A stretch of DNA of 54,039 nucleotides from Verrucomicrobiota bacterium. Lineage in GTDB: Bacteria > Verrucomicrobiota > Verrucomicrobiia > Palsa-1439. The DNA lies in the NCBI GenBank assembly GCA_016871575.1, contig VHCW01000024.1:1-54039 (forward strand). Reading direction: 5' to 3'. The translations under genes and the position numbers were made by a program. The notes under the pieces are model-generated. The model saw only the letters and a program-made list of their open reading frames with translations. It was not told the origin of the DNA and made no database searches. Positions 16,585-24,885 of this stretch are shown in pieces (position 1 is the stretch's first letter; each line of letters starts with the position of its first letter).

Positions 16585-18587
16585 CACTTCCGCACCCGCG
16601 ACTTGGCGAGCCGTTCGTGCAGCCGTTCCGCTACCATGCGTTTCCAAGCTGTGGCATCGTGACGATGATCTTCCGCGTTCCGGCTCAGGTTTCTGAGGTT
16701 CTCCTTCTTGTGCATACGAAGGAAATCAGGCAACGCGGTGAGCCGATAACCGACCGAATTCGGGTCCACCATGATCAACGGCACGTCCATCCCCAGACAG
16801 GGCATGGCAACGTGCAGCCGGTTGGTCACGACCAGTCTCGCCCGCTGATAGATGAGAACCCGTTCTTCCAACGCACGGAAGCGCGCTTCCGGCGAGGGAA
16901 AATCGTCTGGCCGGACACGATTGGTGAGGACGACCACTTCACCATCGAACGGCGGCAGCGACTGCGGTTCTACATCCACAAACACGACCGGCCCGGTGGG
17001 ATCGTACGGAATGGTGCGGTCAAACAGGATGGAAGGGCACGAGGCGAAGTAGGCGTCTATCCCCAGTTTTTCGCACCACCGCAGACTGTGCTTGTCGCGG
17101 CAACCAATCGGCGCGGCGGCGCGTAGGTGCTCGACCGTTGCGGGGTCGCTGTTCTTGAGCTTGCCGACGCAGAGCGCGACATAAACCGGCTCGATATTCG
17201 GTGGCGGCGGAAACGGACTGGCCGTGAAGAATCCGTTTACAATCAAACGAATTGGCCCGGCTGTCGCATAACTTGGAAAACGGTCGCGATCTACGAACAG
17301 GTCGGGCTGGCCAAGATGCTTGCACAACGCGAGACTCTGCATGTCGTCGCCGAGATTGATCGAGCGGTAACTCAGGTACGCGGTTTTCCGCTTGGGCACG
17401 ACGGCGGATACCGCCGCCGTCTCCGGCGGTCCCATTAGAGACGGAATTGTCCGGTGGCAGACTTCCACCTCTTGCGGCGTCAAGTACCGCACTGCGCCGC
17501 CCGTGAAATACAACTCGATGCGGCGAATGACTTCCTCGGCAGTGATCATGTTCATGCAACGCGGCAACAGGTGCGGCCACTCCTCGCGCGGATACGCCAA
17601 CGCATTCTTGGCCGGCGCATTGGCACCGCCTGCGGCGCTGCAAGCGCCGTCGCCGGCCAGAACCAAGTCCTCGCACATCTTGTCGGGGTTGTCTTTCTCG
17701 TCGCCGTCGCCGAGCGGCACGGCGCGGGACTTCCAACAACCGCCGTTGTCACAGCACAGCAATGCGCCGTTGGTGTGGATGTATTGATGATGCGGATAAG
17801 CCTCCCATTGCGATGGCTCGCGCCCGCCGGCCACCACAACGCAAGGACGGTTCTGCGGCATTCCCGGCTTGGTCTCGACCGCTGCCGCAAGGTGCATCAT
17901 CAATGTCACGGGGCAGAGCACGCCCTGTGCGTGATAGACCAGCCGCACCAGTTGGCGCAGATCGGTCATGCCGCGAAAATCGAGCGCGCCCTTCAACTGC
18001 TGGTGTTCATGGTTTTTCTCGCCGACCTGCACGAACAGAATCTTGCCACGGAAATAGTCCACCACTTTCTGGAACCGCTCGTGCGACCACCATTTGATGG
18101 TGAAATCACGCTTGCCGCCGGCCACAATGATCCAGAACGGCACCGGCTCCTTGGTGATCTCCTGCACTTGCGACACCCATTGCTTCTCCTGCGGCGCAAG
18201 ATGAATATCGCCTTTGAACGGGCCGGGGCGGATATTCACGCTGAGTTTCGCGCTGAGGAACTGCGTGAACCCGTGGATGAAATGCCACGGCTCCGTGTTA
18301 CTGCGGTGAATCAGCGGATACTCGCAGTCGAGAACAACGTTCGCGACCGGTGTTGTAGCAGCGCCCGTCTCTGGGCGCTTCTGCTGGGATTGACCGCCGG
18401 GACGGCGGTCGCTACACGGCTCCTTCAACGGCGTGATGTAAGGATTGTTCTCCCAGAGTTGCCCGCAAGGCGTGCGCACGTCGGTCAGGAATTGGTTGGG
18501 GTGCGACAGATGCAGGTCGCGCACCGCTGCCGTCAACATCACGATGTCACCGGGCGAGAGGGAGTTTTTGAGGATGATTTTTCTCAT
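16584..18587 (-). CDS. Fused GT9-like glycosyltransferase and polysaccharide pyruvyltransferase
   Basis: A 667-residue two-domain protein. The N-terminal half (about 1-370) resembles a GT9 heptosyltransferase: MRKIILKNSLSPGDIVMLTAAVRDL, then WIIVAGGKRDFTIKWW and GVLCPVTLMMHLAAAV. The C-terminal half (about 395-640) fits the polysaccharide pyruvyltransferase fold: TAYLSYRSINLGDDMQSLAL, GCRDKHSLRWCEKLGIDAYFASCPSILF and RARLVVTNRLHVAMPCLGMDVPLIMV. Between and within them two GCCGCC palindromes are translated in frame. I chose ATG 18587: the frame upstream reads antisense through serine-rich DNA. This pair of activities in one chain is unusual. Confidence 0.75.
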   Translation of the reverse strand: MRKIILKNSLSPGDIVMLTAAVRDLHLSHPNQFLTDVRTPCGQLWENNPYITPLKEPCSDRRPGGQSQQKRPETGAATTPVANVVLDCEYPLIHRSNTEPWHFIHGFTQFLSAKLSVNIRPGPFKGDIHLAPQEKQWVSQVQEITKEPVPFWIIVAGGKRDFTIKWWSHERFQKVVDYFRGKILFVQVGEKNHEHQQLKGALDFRGMTDLRQLVRLVYHAQGVLCPVTLMMHLAAAVETKPGMPQNRPCVVVAGGREPSQWEAYPHHQYIHTNGALLCCDNGGCWKSRAVPLGDGDEKDNPDKMCEDLVLAGDGACSAAGGANAPAKNALAYPREEWPHLLPRCMNMITAEEVIRRIELYFTGGAVRYLTPQEVEVCHRTIPSLMGPPETAAVSAVVPKRKTAYLSYRSINLGDDMQSLALCKHLGQPDLFVDRDRFPSYATAGPIRLIVNGFFTASPFPPPPNIEPVYVALCVGKLKNSDPATVEHLRAAAPIGCRDKHSLRWCEKLGIDAYFASCPSILFDRTIPYDPTGPVVFVDVEPQSLPPFDGEVVVLTNRVRPDDFPSPEARFRALEERVLIYQRARLVVTNRLHVAMPCLGMDVPLIMVDPNSVGYRLTALPDFLRMHKKENLRNLSRNAEDHRHDATAWKRMVAERLHERLAKSRVRK
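17401..17431. repeat. In-frame GCCGCC palindrome inside the glycosyltransferase/pyruvyltransferase gene
   Basis: GACGGCGG at 17401-17408 is complementary to CCGCCGTC at 17415-17422, and CCGCC/GGCGG pair again around TCTCC. It encodes the linker PPETAAVSAVV between the two enzyme domains. It shares the CCGCCGTCTC...GGCGG core of the repeat at 3561-3620. Confidence 0.6.
18354..18416. repeat. 63-bp REP-like element inserted in frame in a coding gene
   Basis: TGTAGC at 18354-18359 and its reverse complement GCTACA at 18411-18416 bound a 63-base unit made of two hairpins: GCGCCC-GTCTCT-GGGCGC (18361-18378) and GACCGCC-GGGAC-GGCGGTC (18392-18410). It is exactly 21 codons long and keeps the surrounding frame open, adding a stretch read as CSDRRPGGQSQQKRPETGAA. 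The two-hairpin layout with inverted tips is that of a bacterial interspersed palindrome or small MITE. Confidence 0.75.
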
Positions 18588-18663
18588 GGCAAAGTGGAAT
18601 TGCACAGCCAAGACGCGAAGACGCAAAGAACTGAAAACTGAAAACTGATGACTGAAAACCTTT

Positions 18664-19278
18664 TCATGGCGCGCTGGAACTGCTGCTGCTCGATGACGAA
18701 CTGCTATGACTGGCGGAACTGCTCGATGAGGAGGACTGAGATGTCGAGGTTGAGGAGGAACTGCTGAAACTTGTCGAAGTGCTGGAGAAACTCGCGCTGG
18801 TCGAATTGCTGGATGATACGCTGGTGCTGGTGGAACTGCTGCTGGACGGACTTGTGCTCGATGACGAACTGCTGGAATGGCTCGCGCTGGTGGAGGAACT
18901 ACTGGAAAAACTCGCGCTCGTGGAAGTGCTGCTCGACGAGGAGTGGCTCCCACTGGTCGAAGTGCTCGATGAAGATGACGGGCTGGTACTGCTGGAACTG
19001 CTGCTGGAAACGGACATGCTGGAGTGCGACGACTGAGAACTGGAGGAGGAACACGAAGAGCACGAAGAAGACGACGAAGAACACGAACTGGAAACCGATG
19101 ACTGAGAACTGCTACCTGAGGATTGTGAACTGCTGCTGGAACTGATGGGCGGGTGTTGCCCGCCCACGCCCACCCGACCGGGCTTGCGTTTCTTGCGCGG
19201 ATGACGTCGCAAGGTCCGGCGACGTTCCGGCTTGCGTTCCTTGCGCGGGGATTTTTTCTTTGAGCGCCGTCTTCTCAT
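18664..19278 (-). CDS. Serine-rich protein with basic N-terminus (no C-terminal domain)
   Basis: A 204-residue protein in two parts. Residues 1-46 are strongly basic (MRRRRSKKKSPRKERKPERR, then RRHPRKKRKPG). The rest, to the stop, is almost entirely serine and threonine with single spacers such as H, F, P or Q. All six serine codons are mixed. It lacks the MKRKPQRR leader of its upstream relatives and has no folded tip, so it may be a decayed copy or a separate structural protein. No good ribosome site precedes ATG 19278. Three glycosyltransferase genes follow directly on the same strand. Confidence 0.55.
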   Translation of the reverse strand: MRRRRSKKKSPRKERKPERRRTLRRHPRKKRKPGRVGVGGQHPPISSSSSSQSSGSSSQSSVSSSCSSSSSSCSSCSSSSSQSSHSSMSVSSSSSSSTSPSSSSSTSTSGSHSSSSSTSTSASFSSSSSTSASHSSSSSSSTSPSSSSSTSTSVSSSNSTSASFSSTSTSFSSSSSTSTSQSSSSSSSASHSSSSSSSSSSSAP

Positions 19279-19294
19279 GGATAATCAAATGGGA

Positions 19295-19366
19295 ACCACG
19301 GAACACACAGAAGACACGGAAAAACAGAGTTCATTCCGGTTCCGTGTGTTCCGTGTCTTCCGTGGT
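19295..19366. repeat. Imperfect inverted repeat of ACCACGGAA motifs
   Basis: The 27-base stretch 19295-19321 pairs with 19340-19366 at 24 of 27 positions. Both arms are built of ACGGAA and ACAC units. It lies between the 207-residue gene and the short serine-rich gene and could form a long transcript hairpin (terminator or spacer repeat). Confidence 0.6.
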
Positions 19367-19383
19367 TTTCTCTCCGCTCCGGC

Positions 19384-20007
19384 TCAGGGTTGACAGACTG
19401 CCGTCACGTCGTCGCTCGTCAGTCCGACTTCGGCGTCGTTGACCACGTAGATGCCCCGGTACTTGCGGACTTCGGGTTTTCCAGCCTGCAACAGCGAGCG
19501 GTTGTCCACATACGGCGAGGCGGTGTCGCGCGCGAGGAACACAAACCCGCTATCGCCGTCGCGCTGGCAGTAGATGTTTACCCCATCGGCTTTGCTTTTG
19601 TTGAAGGCGATCTCGACCGCGCCATGCGGCAATGGATTCGCCACCAGTACCGGCTGGGCAATGGTCATGTCGGTGGTGTCTTCCTCGCCGACAATGCCCA
19701 ACTGGATGCCGAGGGCTTCGGTGTAGTTGCGATGGCCTTTGACCCGCTTGGCGAACATGCGAACATGCGCTTCCAATACCCGGCGGGTATCGTCCTTGGT
19801 CTTGTTGGCCTGTTTAGCTGCTGCGGTCGCCGTCGCAGCCGCACTGACATCGGCATGGATTGCCGTGTTGTCTGCGCCGATTTCCGTCAGGTCATCGGTG
19901 CCGATGCCCAAAGTAGCCCCAATGGCCGTGGCCGCCGCTTTATGACGGTCATGCCACCCGACCAACGCATCGTCGCTGGACGGGATATAGTCCTTCTTCT
20001 TTGCCAT
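19384..20007 (-). CDS. Conserved-type hypothetical protein, helical N-terminus and beta C-terminus
   Basis: A 207-residue protein with no signal peptide. The first half (MAKKKDYIPSSDDALVGWHDRHK..., then alanine-rich AAATATAAAKQANKTKDDTRRVLEAHVRMFAKR) should be helical. The second half (PHGAVEIAFNKSKADGVNIYCQRDGDSGFVFLARD...) looks like a fibronectin-type beta-sandwich. The shape is one I associate with unnamed proteins from environmental PVC bacteria, but I cannot name a family. The start is well supported: AAAGGAG sits 7 bases before ATG 20007. Its place among the serine-rich genes suggests a link with them. Confidence 0.65.
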   Translation of the reverse strand: MAKKKDYIPSSDDALVGWHDRHKAAATAIGATLGIGTDDLTEIGADNTAIHADVSAAATATAAAKQANKTKDDTRRVLEAHVRMFAKRVKGHRNYTEALGIQLGIVGEEDTTDMTIAQPVLVANPLPHGAVEIAFNKSKADGVNIYCQRDGDSGFVFLARDTASPYVDNRSLLQAGKPEVRKYRGIYVVNDAEVGLTSDDVTAVCQP

Positions 20008-20042
20008 AACTTACTCCTTTCTAGGTTGTTACACGGAGGTTC

Positions 20043-20330
20043 TGCGGGCTTTGCCGCACGAAATCCGGGTTTCCGCCGCCCGTTGGCGGAAGTCCGGGCC
20101 ACTTTGCAGGTAGTCCGCCAACGTTTGGCGGAAGTCCGGGAAACTTCGACGGAAGTCCGGGAACAGTTGGCGGAAACCCCGCAACCCTTGCCGGACCGCC
20201 GTCACAACCCGACGGAAATCCGTCGGAATTTGGCGGAAGTCCCGCAACTCTCGACGGAAGTCCGGCAGAACTTCCCGAACTCCCGACACCCTTCGGCGGC
20301 GTCCCCGCAACTGTCTGTCCACCGCCAACC
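20043..20330. repeat. Degenerate 21-bp tandem repeat (about 13 units)
   Basis: About 290 bases are made of diverged 21-base units with the core TGGCGGAAGTCCGGG. Several frames stay open because the period is a multiple of three. Minus-strand frames read GLPxxxP (20021-20377) or PDFRxxF (20029-20328) heptads; a plus-strand frame reads LAEVRxT heptads. None has a convincing start or ribosome site, so I annotate a repeat. A small glycine/proline-rich protein in the first minus frame is possible. The rest of the 366-base gap to 20373 is simple CTGAAACTGTGAATTGAG text. Confidence 0.8.
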
Positions 20331-20373
20331 GTGACCCGTGAACCTGAAACTGTGAATTGAGAACCCATCCCTT

Positions 20374-21270
20374 TCATTTCAGATTTGCCCTCTCACGCTG
20401 ACGGAAGAACTCACGGAGTTTCTCCGCTCCGCGGCGTTCTCCTTCATCGGTGGCAAACGTTGCACGTACCGTGGGGTCCAACAGCGACACAGGCTCCAAA
20501 TCCGACACCACTTTCACCGGTAAGCCCAGTTTTTCGAGGTCTTCCAGCGTGACCGACAAAAGCCCTCGCCCGACGTTTGGGTCCAAAACAATATCAGACA
20601 CCGCACAAAGTAGCTGACCTTGATTGGTGATGCTGAACTCGCGAACGGGAAATGTTGTGGCGGCATCATTATCCGGCAAGACAATTCGCAGTACCATGTT
20701 CGTCTTGCCGGCGTGAATTGTTCGTGTAGTGGCATCATAGCTCGCCTCCTTGATGTGTGGCAACATCGCGCGCAAGAGGGAACCGATATCCAGATCAACT
20801 GGCATCTTCGATCTCGATGAACATCCGACAACCATTTTGAAACTCCCTTGCTTCTCTACCTTGACTTTCACCTCCGGATGTCCGTCCGCACGCAGATAGA
20901 GCACACCGGGTGCGGAGGGAGGACTGAATCTTACGACTAACCCACGTGTGTTCGCGTAATAAAAAGGCAGGGAATTCGTCGTCTGTACAAGAACGGCTGC
21001 GACCTCGCCATGTTGCACGACGATTGCCTCTATCGGAAGAATATCGGCCTCGTTTGTTTCCGGGGGTGTCACTTTGCAGGTTAACTTGAATTGAAAGTCC
21101 TTCGCCCATGATATGGGGCCGGTGGAGAGACATAGATTTGTGTATGCAGCAAGCCGCTGGATTTGGCCTAAACCGTTCGTCTCCTGCGCACGGCAACCCG
21201 GCCCAATTGAAACGCATAAATACAACAACATTGTGCCGCCGACCACAATCTTTCTAATTCGCGATGTCAT
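20374..21270 (-). CDS. Exported protein, tandem paralogue of the gene at 21267
   Basis: A 298-residue protein of unknown function with an N-terminal signal peptide or lipoprotein signal (IVVGGTMLLYLCVSIGPGCRAQ). It aligns end to end with its upstream neighbour, also 298 residues: shared blocks are [IR]QRLAA/IQKLAA, LSTGP[IV]SWA, VLVQTTN[SG]LP, DLGS near the middle, and the C-terminal EKLR[ED]FFRQR[ED]RA. The two overlap by 4 bases. The pair follows the largest serine-rich protein, so they are candidates for partner, chaperone or immunity proteins. The family is not recognised. Confidence 0.7.
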   Translation of the reverse strand: MTSRIRKIVVGGTMLLYLCVSIGPGCRAQETNGLGQIQRLAAYTNLCLSTGPISWAKDFQFKLTCKVTPPETNEADILPIEAIVVQHGEVAAVLVQTTNSLPFYYANTRGLVVRFSPPSAPGVLYLRADGHPEVKVKVEKQGSFKMVVGCSSRSKMPVDLDIGSLLRAMLPHIKEASYDATTRTIHAGKTNMVLRIVLPDNDAATTFPVREFSITNQGQLLCAVSDIVLDPNVGRGLLSVTLEDLEKLGLPVKVVSDLEPVSLLDPTVRATFATDEGERRGAEKLREFFRQRERANLK

Positions 21271-22163
21271 GGCGGCGTGCTATTTGCCTTTGCTCTGTCA
21301 CGCTGACGGAAGAAATCTCTGAGTTTCTCGGCGGCATGTCTCCCTCGTTCATCCATATCCGTGGCAAAGGCAAATGGCATTTTGATATCAATGAACTGCG
21401 AATCAGGGAGTACCTGCAAAGGCAGCCCGATGCTTTTCAACTCTTCTTGTCTAACTCTCAGAAGACCCTTCGGTATCTTCTCACCACAAATGATGTCGGT
21501 TACTGTCCATATGGGTCTATCGGTCGGGGTGATACATATTTCCCGGATGGGAAATGTCGAGGCTGCCTCAGAGTCAGCCAGTTGAACTCTAAAAGATGTC
21601 TGGATCATGCGTGCGTTGATTGTTTTCGTGCCATCATCGTAGGTTGCCTTTGTAATATGCGGCAAGAACGCCTGCAATATGCTGCCGAGATCAAAGTCAA
21701 TTCCCGCGTCCTCAGGGGCAACATACCCGGCAAGGACATTCACGTTGGTCTTGCCGATGTTGTTGAACTGAAAAAGGGGTCCGCCACCTCGATGAATAAC
21801 GAGTTCACCCGGATCGGAAGGCGAAAGAAGACCCAGAAATAAACGGGTATTGATACAATAGCAGGGCAGGCCATTTGTTGTCTGCACAAGAAGAGCGATG
21901 TCACCTTTGTCCCGCACGACAATGACCTCTCGTGAAGGAACACTGGCGAACAACTTTTGGGGAATTACCTCTCTAAACTTGAATCGGAACTTCTCGGCCC
22001 AACTTACCGGCCCGGTGGAAAGCCGCAGGTTCTCTAGTGCAGCAAGCTTTTGGATTCTGGCGATGGCATTGGAATCCAGAGCGGAACAGTCGTCCGCGGA
22101 AGAGGAGAATGAACAGATCGTTAGCGCACCGGCGATCAAGATCGTTCGAAGACATGTCAGCAT
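21267..22163 (-). CDS. Exported protein, tandem paralogue of the gene at 20374
   Basis: A 298-residue protein with a Sec signal peptide (TILIAGALTICSFSSSADD, cut near residue 24). It shares its whole plan with the next gene (LSTGPVSWAEKFRFKF, LLVQTTNGLPCYCINTR, FDLGSILQAFLPHI, RDFFRQRDRAK) but at modest identity, so the duplication is not recent. It begins 9 bases after the stop of the 885-residue serine-rich protein, implying shared transcription. Function unknown. Confidence 0.7.
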   Translation of the reverse strand: MLTCLRTILIAGALTICSFSSSADDCSALDSNAIARIQKLAALENLRLSTGPVSWAEKFRFKFREVIPQKLFASVPSREVIVVRDKGDIALLVQTTNGLPCYCINTRLFLGLLSPSDPGELVIHRGGGPLFQFNNIGKTNVNVLAGYVAPEDAGIDFDLGSILQAFLPHITKATYDDGTKTINARMIQTSFRVQLADSEAASTFPIREICITPTDRPIWTVTDIICGEKIPKGLLRVRQEELKSIGLPLQVLPDSQFIDIKMPFAFATDMDERGRHAAEKLRDFFRQRDRAKANSTPP

Positions 22164-22172
22164 GAGCGGCTC

Positions 22173-24830
22173 CTACCAATGCGGAAGACTGAGTGTTCCT
22201 TGTACTTCGAAGGAGGGTCCGGCAAAGGTCCCATTTTGCGGATGCAACGTAAACTTGGGTCCGATCCCAAAACTGAGGTTCTTCCAGTTGATTAACTTAA
22301 TCTTGCAGTCCAAGGTCACGTCTCCAATAAGTGAACGTGGCTCGTAACCGAGTTTCGCTTCTATCTTCGCAGAGATTTGCACCCGTGGATCAGGAGATAC
22401 CCAGGCACTTTCCAGACTTATGTTGTCAAACAAGCCGTTGAGATTAAAAGTGCCCTGACTCATCTGCTCGACCCAATTTATCATTTGGGGTATCGTTCGC
22501 GGCTTGTAATCGAATTTCGGTTTCTGAAAGCCCGGCCTACCAATCTTGCTGCGCGCGATTCCTCCGGGTCCATATGAGGTTAGATTATCCCTATCGAGTG
22601 GATCCTTATCGGTAATATCAAACCCATAAGCCCAGAACCCGTAAAAATCGTTGAACCAGCCATTGAAACATGCCTCATAACCCGGGCTGTTGACCCAATT
22701 CTTCATGCCGTCTGCCGGACCGGGCTGAGTCGCGTGAACGATATTATAGACCTCCTGCAATAGTGTCTGTTTTGCGCTGTTACGCATGAAATTGCGAAAG
22801 GGTATTAGCAACCCCATCAGATCATCCTTCATCTTGACTTGGAGCTGGAGAAGCGAGTGAAAACGCACTTCCTCCAAGTCCGGGTCTCCTCCCTCCCCCA
22901 CAGAGTAGTTAATCTTCGACTTACCGGGTCCATTCTGCTCCGAGTAATTGTAGATGTTTGGTCCAAACACCTCGACTTCCTCCGGTGAAGCCGACAGTTG
23001 GTGGGTATCGGCGCCTCCAGCAAAGGTTATCAGGTTCGGGTCTGCCATTTGAAGGGTCACGCGGTCGGCGTGATCGGCCGGGTCCACGGTGACCTTCAGC
23101 GTGTTCATCGTGTTGAGAAACATGGGCAAATCGGCAGGTTCGGCGGAGACGGAACAAGAACACGAACTCGACGAACTACTGGAACTGGACGAAGTGCTGG
23201 TTGAGGACGAACTATTACTGGTGGAACTCGCCGAGGTCGAGGAACTGCTAGTGCTGGATGAACTGGTCGAACTCGAGGAGGTGCTACTGCTGGATGAACT
23301 CGTCGAGCTTGATGAGAAACTGGTGCTGGAGGAACTTGACGACGTCGAGGAAGAACTGGAGCTGGAGGAACTGGATGAACTCGACGAGCTTGATGAACTC
23401 GACGAACTAAGGGAGGCGGAATAACTGCTGGAAGATCCGGGGAACCACTTCGCAAGGAGATAGTCTTCAACCGGTTCCCGCGAGTCAGCATCCAACGCCA
23501 TGTTCAAAAGCAACAGCTCGCAGATGTCGCCATTGAGAAATGAGCCACTGGCATCGTTGAGCGCGCCCAAACCGAACGCATCGCTGGTGATGTTGGCCTG
23601 TCCCAGCGTTGTCGGGCCTTCCACCAGAACGCCATTGATGTAGATGCTCAGGTCGTTGCCATCTTTAACAAGCGTGACGACTGCCGTGGTCGTGGGCATC
23701 TCGTCGTCTTCACACGCGTTGCTGCTGCCTTGGAATCCTTCCGCGTTGCCATCGTCGGTGGCGTTCTTGCGGAAGCCGAAGGCGTTCGATGTACCAGTGC
23801 CGCCCAGGTGAAACGCCGTCTGGTTGTTGCCACTGAACTTAATGGCCATGAACAAGGTCTTGGAACTATTACCGCCGACACCAGAAACAGCACCGGTCAA
23901 GAGATCGTTGCTGCCGTCAAACCGGACACACGGTTTGTCGCCGGCTATGTAGGTAGGTCTCGCGGTGTCGCTGGCAGTGGCGTGATGATCGCCGCCGCTC
24001 TTGTCCTTCCATCCACCCACCGGGTCGCCATCCGCCGAGACCGGTTGAGTCATACCTGCGTCCTTAAAAAGTGTATCGGCATCGGCTGCGTCAAACCAAA
24101 GTTTCCACTCTGGGAGAGGAGGAGTCGAGGAGGATGAGGAAACGCTTCCACTGCCGGAACTGCTGCTCGATGCGGATGCGCTCGACGACACCGAAGTGCT
24201 GCTTGAACTCGTGCTTGACGAGGAGTTGCTGGTCGAACTCGCACTGGTGGAACTGCTGCTGGAGGGGGATGTGCTTGACGTTGAGCTGCTGGAGAAACTC
24301 GTGCTGCTAAAACTGGCACTACTGGAACTGGTGCTGGACGACGATGCGCTGGCACTGGTCGAACTGCTGCTGGATGATGAGTGGCTGGCGCTGGTGGAAG
24401 TGCTCGATGAACTTGAATTGCTGGAAGACGAAGAACTCGAAACACTCGTCGAGGAACTGCTGCTGGAAGCCGATGCGCTCGATGATGCCGAAGTGCTGCT
24501 CGATGACTGACTAGCACTGGAAGAACTGTTGCTGGTCGAAGAATGGCTCGCCGAAGCGGAACTGCTTGAACTACTGCTGGAAGGGCTCGTGCTGCTCGCA
24601 CTCGTGCTTGTCGAAGACTGGCTGGTACTGCTGGAACTACTGTTGGATGGCGAGGTGCTTGACGACGACTGGCTTGTGCTACTGGAACTGCTGCTCGAAC
24701 TGGATGACGAAGAACTCGATGACGAAGAAAGCGTGAGCGCCGTCAACTCCCGACTCTTGGTATCGGCGCGAGTCGCGCGCGCGCGAACCCGTCGCTTCGC
24801 TTTCGTTCTTCGTTGTGGCTTCCGTTTCAT
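22173..24830 (-). CDS. Serine-rich modular protein with LamG domain and unknown C-terminal domain
   Basis: An 885-residue mosaic. Residues 1-34 are the shared basic leader (MKRKPQRRTKAKRR...ELTALTLS). About 35-237 are serine/threonine-rich. About 238-463 form a concanavalin/LamG-like domain (WKLWFDAADADTLFKDAGM, GGWKDKSGGDHHATASD, CVRFDGSNDLL, ISIYINGVL-like strand, ICELLLLNMALDADSREPVEDYL). About 465-560 are serine-rich again. About 560-885 are an unrecognised domain with aromatic-rich stretches (CFNGWFNDFYGFWAYGFDITD) and repeated beta strands near the end. No hydrophobic signal peptide is present. The two exported paralogues follow directly. Confidence 0.75.
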   Translation of the reverse strand: MKRKPQRRTKAKRRVRARATRADTKSRELTALTLSSSSSSSSSSSSSSSSSTSQSSSSTSPSNSSSSSTSQSSTSTSASSTSPSSSSSSSSASASHSSTSNSSSSASQSSSSTSASSSASASSSSSSTSVSSSSSSSNSSSSSTSTSASHSSSSSSSTSASASSSSTSSSSASFSSTSFSSSSTSSTSPSSSSSTSASSTSNSSSSTSSSSTSVSSSASASSSSSGSGSVSSSSSTPPLPEWKLWFDAADADTLFKDAGMTQPVSADGDPVGGWKDKSGGDHHATASDTARPTYIAGDKPCVRFDGSNDLLTGAVSGVGGNSSKTLFMAIKFSGNNQTAFHLGGTGTSNAFGFRKNATDDGNAEGFQGSSNACEDDEMPTTTAVVTLVKDGNDLSIYINGVLVEGPTTLGQANITSDAFGLGALNDASGSFLNGDICELLLLNMALDADSREPVEDYLLAKWFPGSSSSYSASLSSSSSSSSSSSSSSSSSSSSSTSSSSSSTSFSSSSTSSSSSSTSSSSTSSSSTSSSSTSASSTSNSSSSTSTSSSSSSSSSSCSCSVSAEPADLPMFLNTMNTLKVTVDPADHADRVTLQMADPNLITFAGGADTHQLSASPEEVEVFGPNIYNYSEQNGPGKSKINYSVGEGGDPDLEEVRFHSLLQLQVKMKDDLMGLLIPFRNFMRNSAKQTLLQEVYNIVHATQPGPADGMKNWVNSPGYEACFNGWFNDFYGFWAYGFDITDKDPLDRDNLTSYGPGGIARSKIGRPGFQKPKFDYKPRTIPQMINWVEQMSQGTFNLNGLFDNISLESAWVSPDPRVQISAKIEAKLGYEPRSLIGDVTLDCKIKLINWKNLSFGIGPKFTLHPQNGTFAGPSFEVQGTLSLPHW

Positions 24831-24850
24831 CTGTCAATTGTCAGGCGTTG
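24729..24850. repeat. Leader cassette copy A (5' flank plus 34-codon basic leader)
   Basis: The minus-strand DNA from CAACGCCTGACAATTGACAG (24850-24831) through the first 34 codons of the 885-residue protein is repeated almost unchanged at 26996-27118 and 30010-30130. The 5' flank lacks a Shine-Dalgarno GGAG, so its conservation suggests another role or recent duplication. Confidence 0.85.
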
Positions 24851-24885
24851 CGGTTCTGGCCGATCACGTTCTCCTCATTCAGATC

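Noticed and set aside
20021-20377. Small Gly/Pro-rich CDS from the 21-bp tandem repeat
   Set aside because: No ribosome site, and other frames are equally open, so it is listed as a repeat instead.
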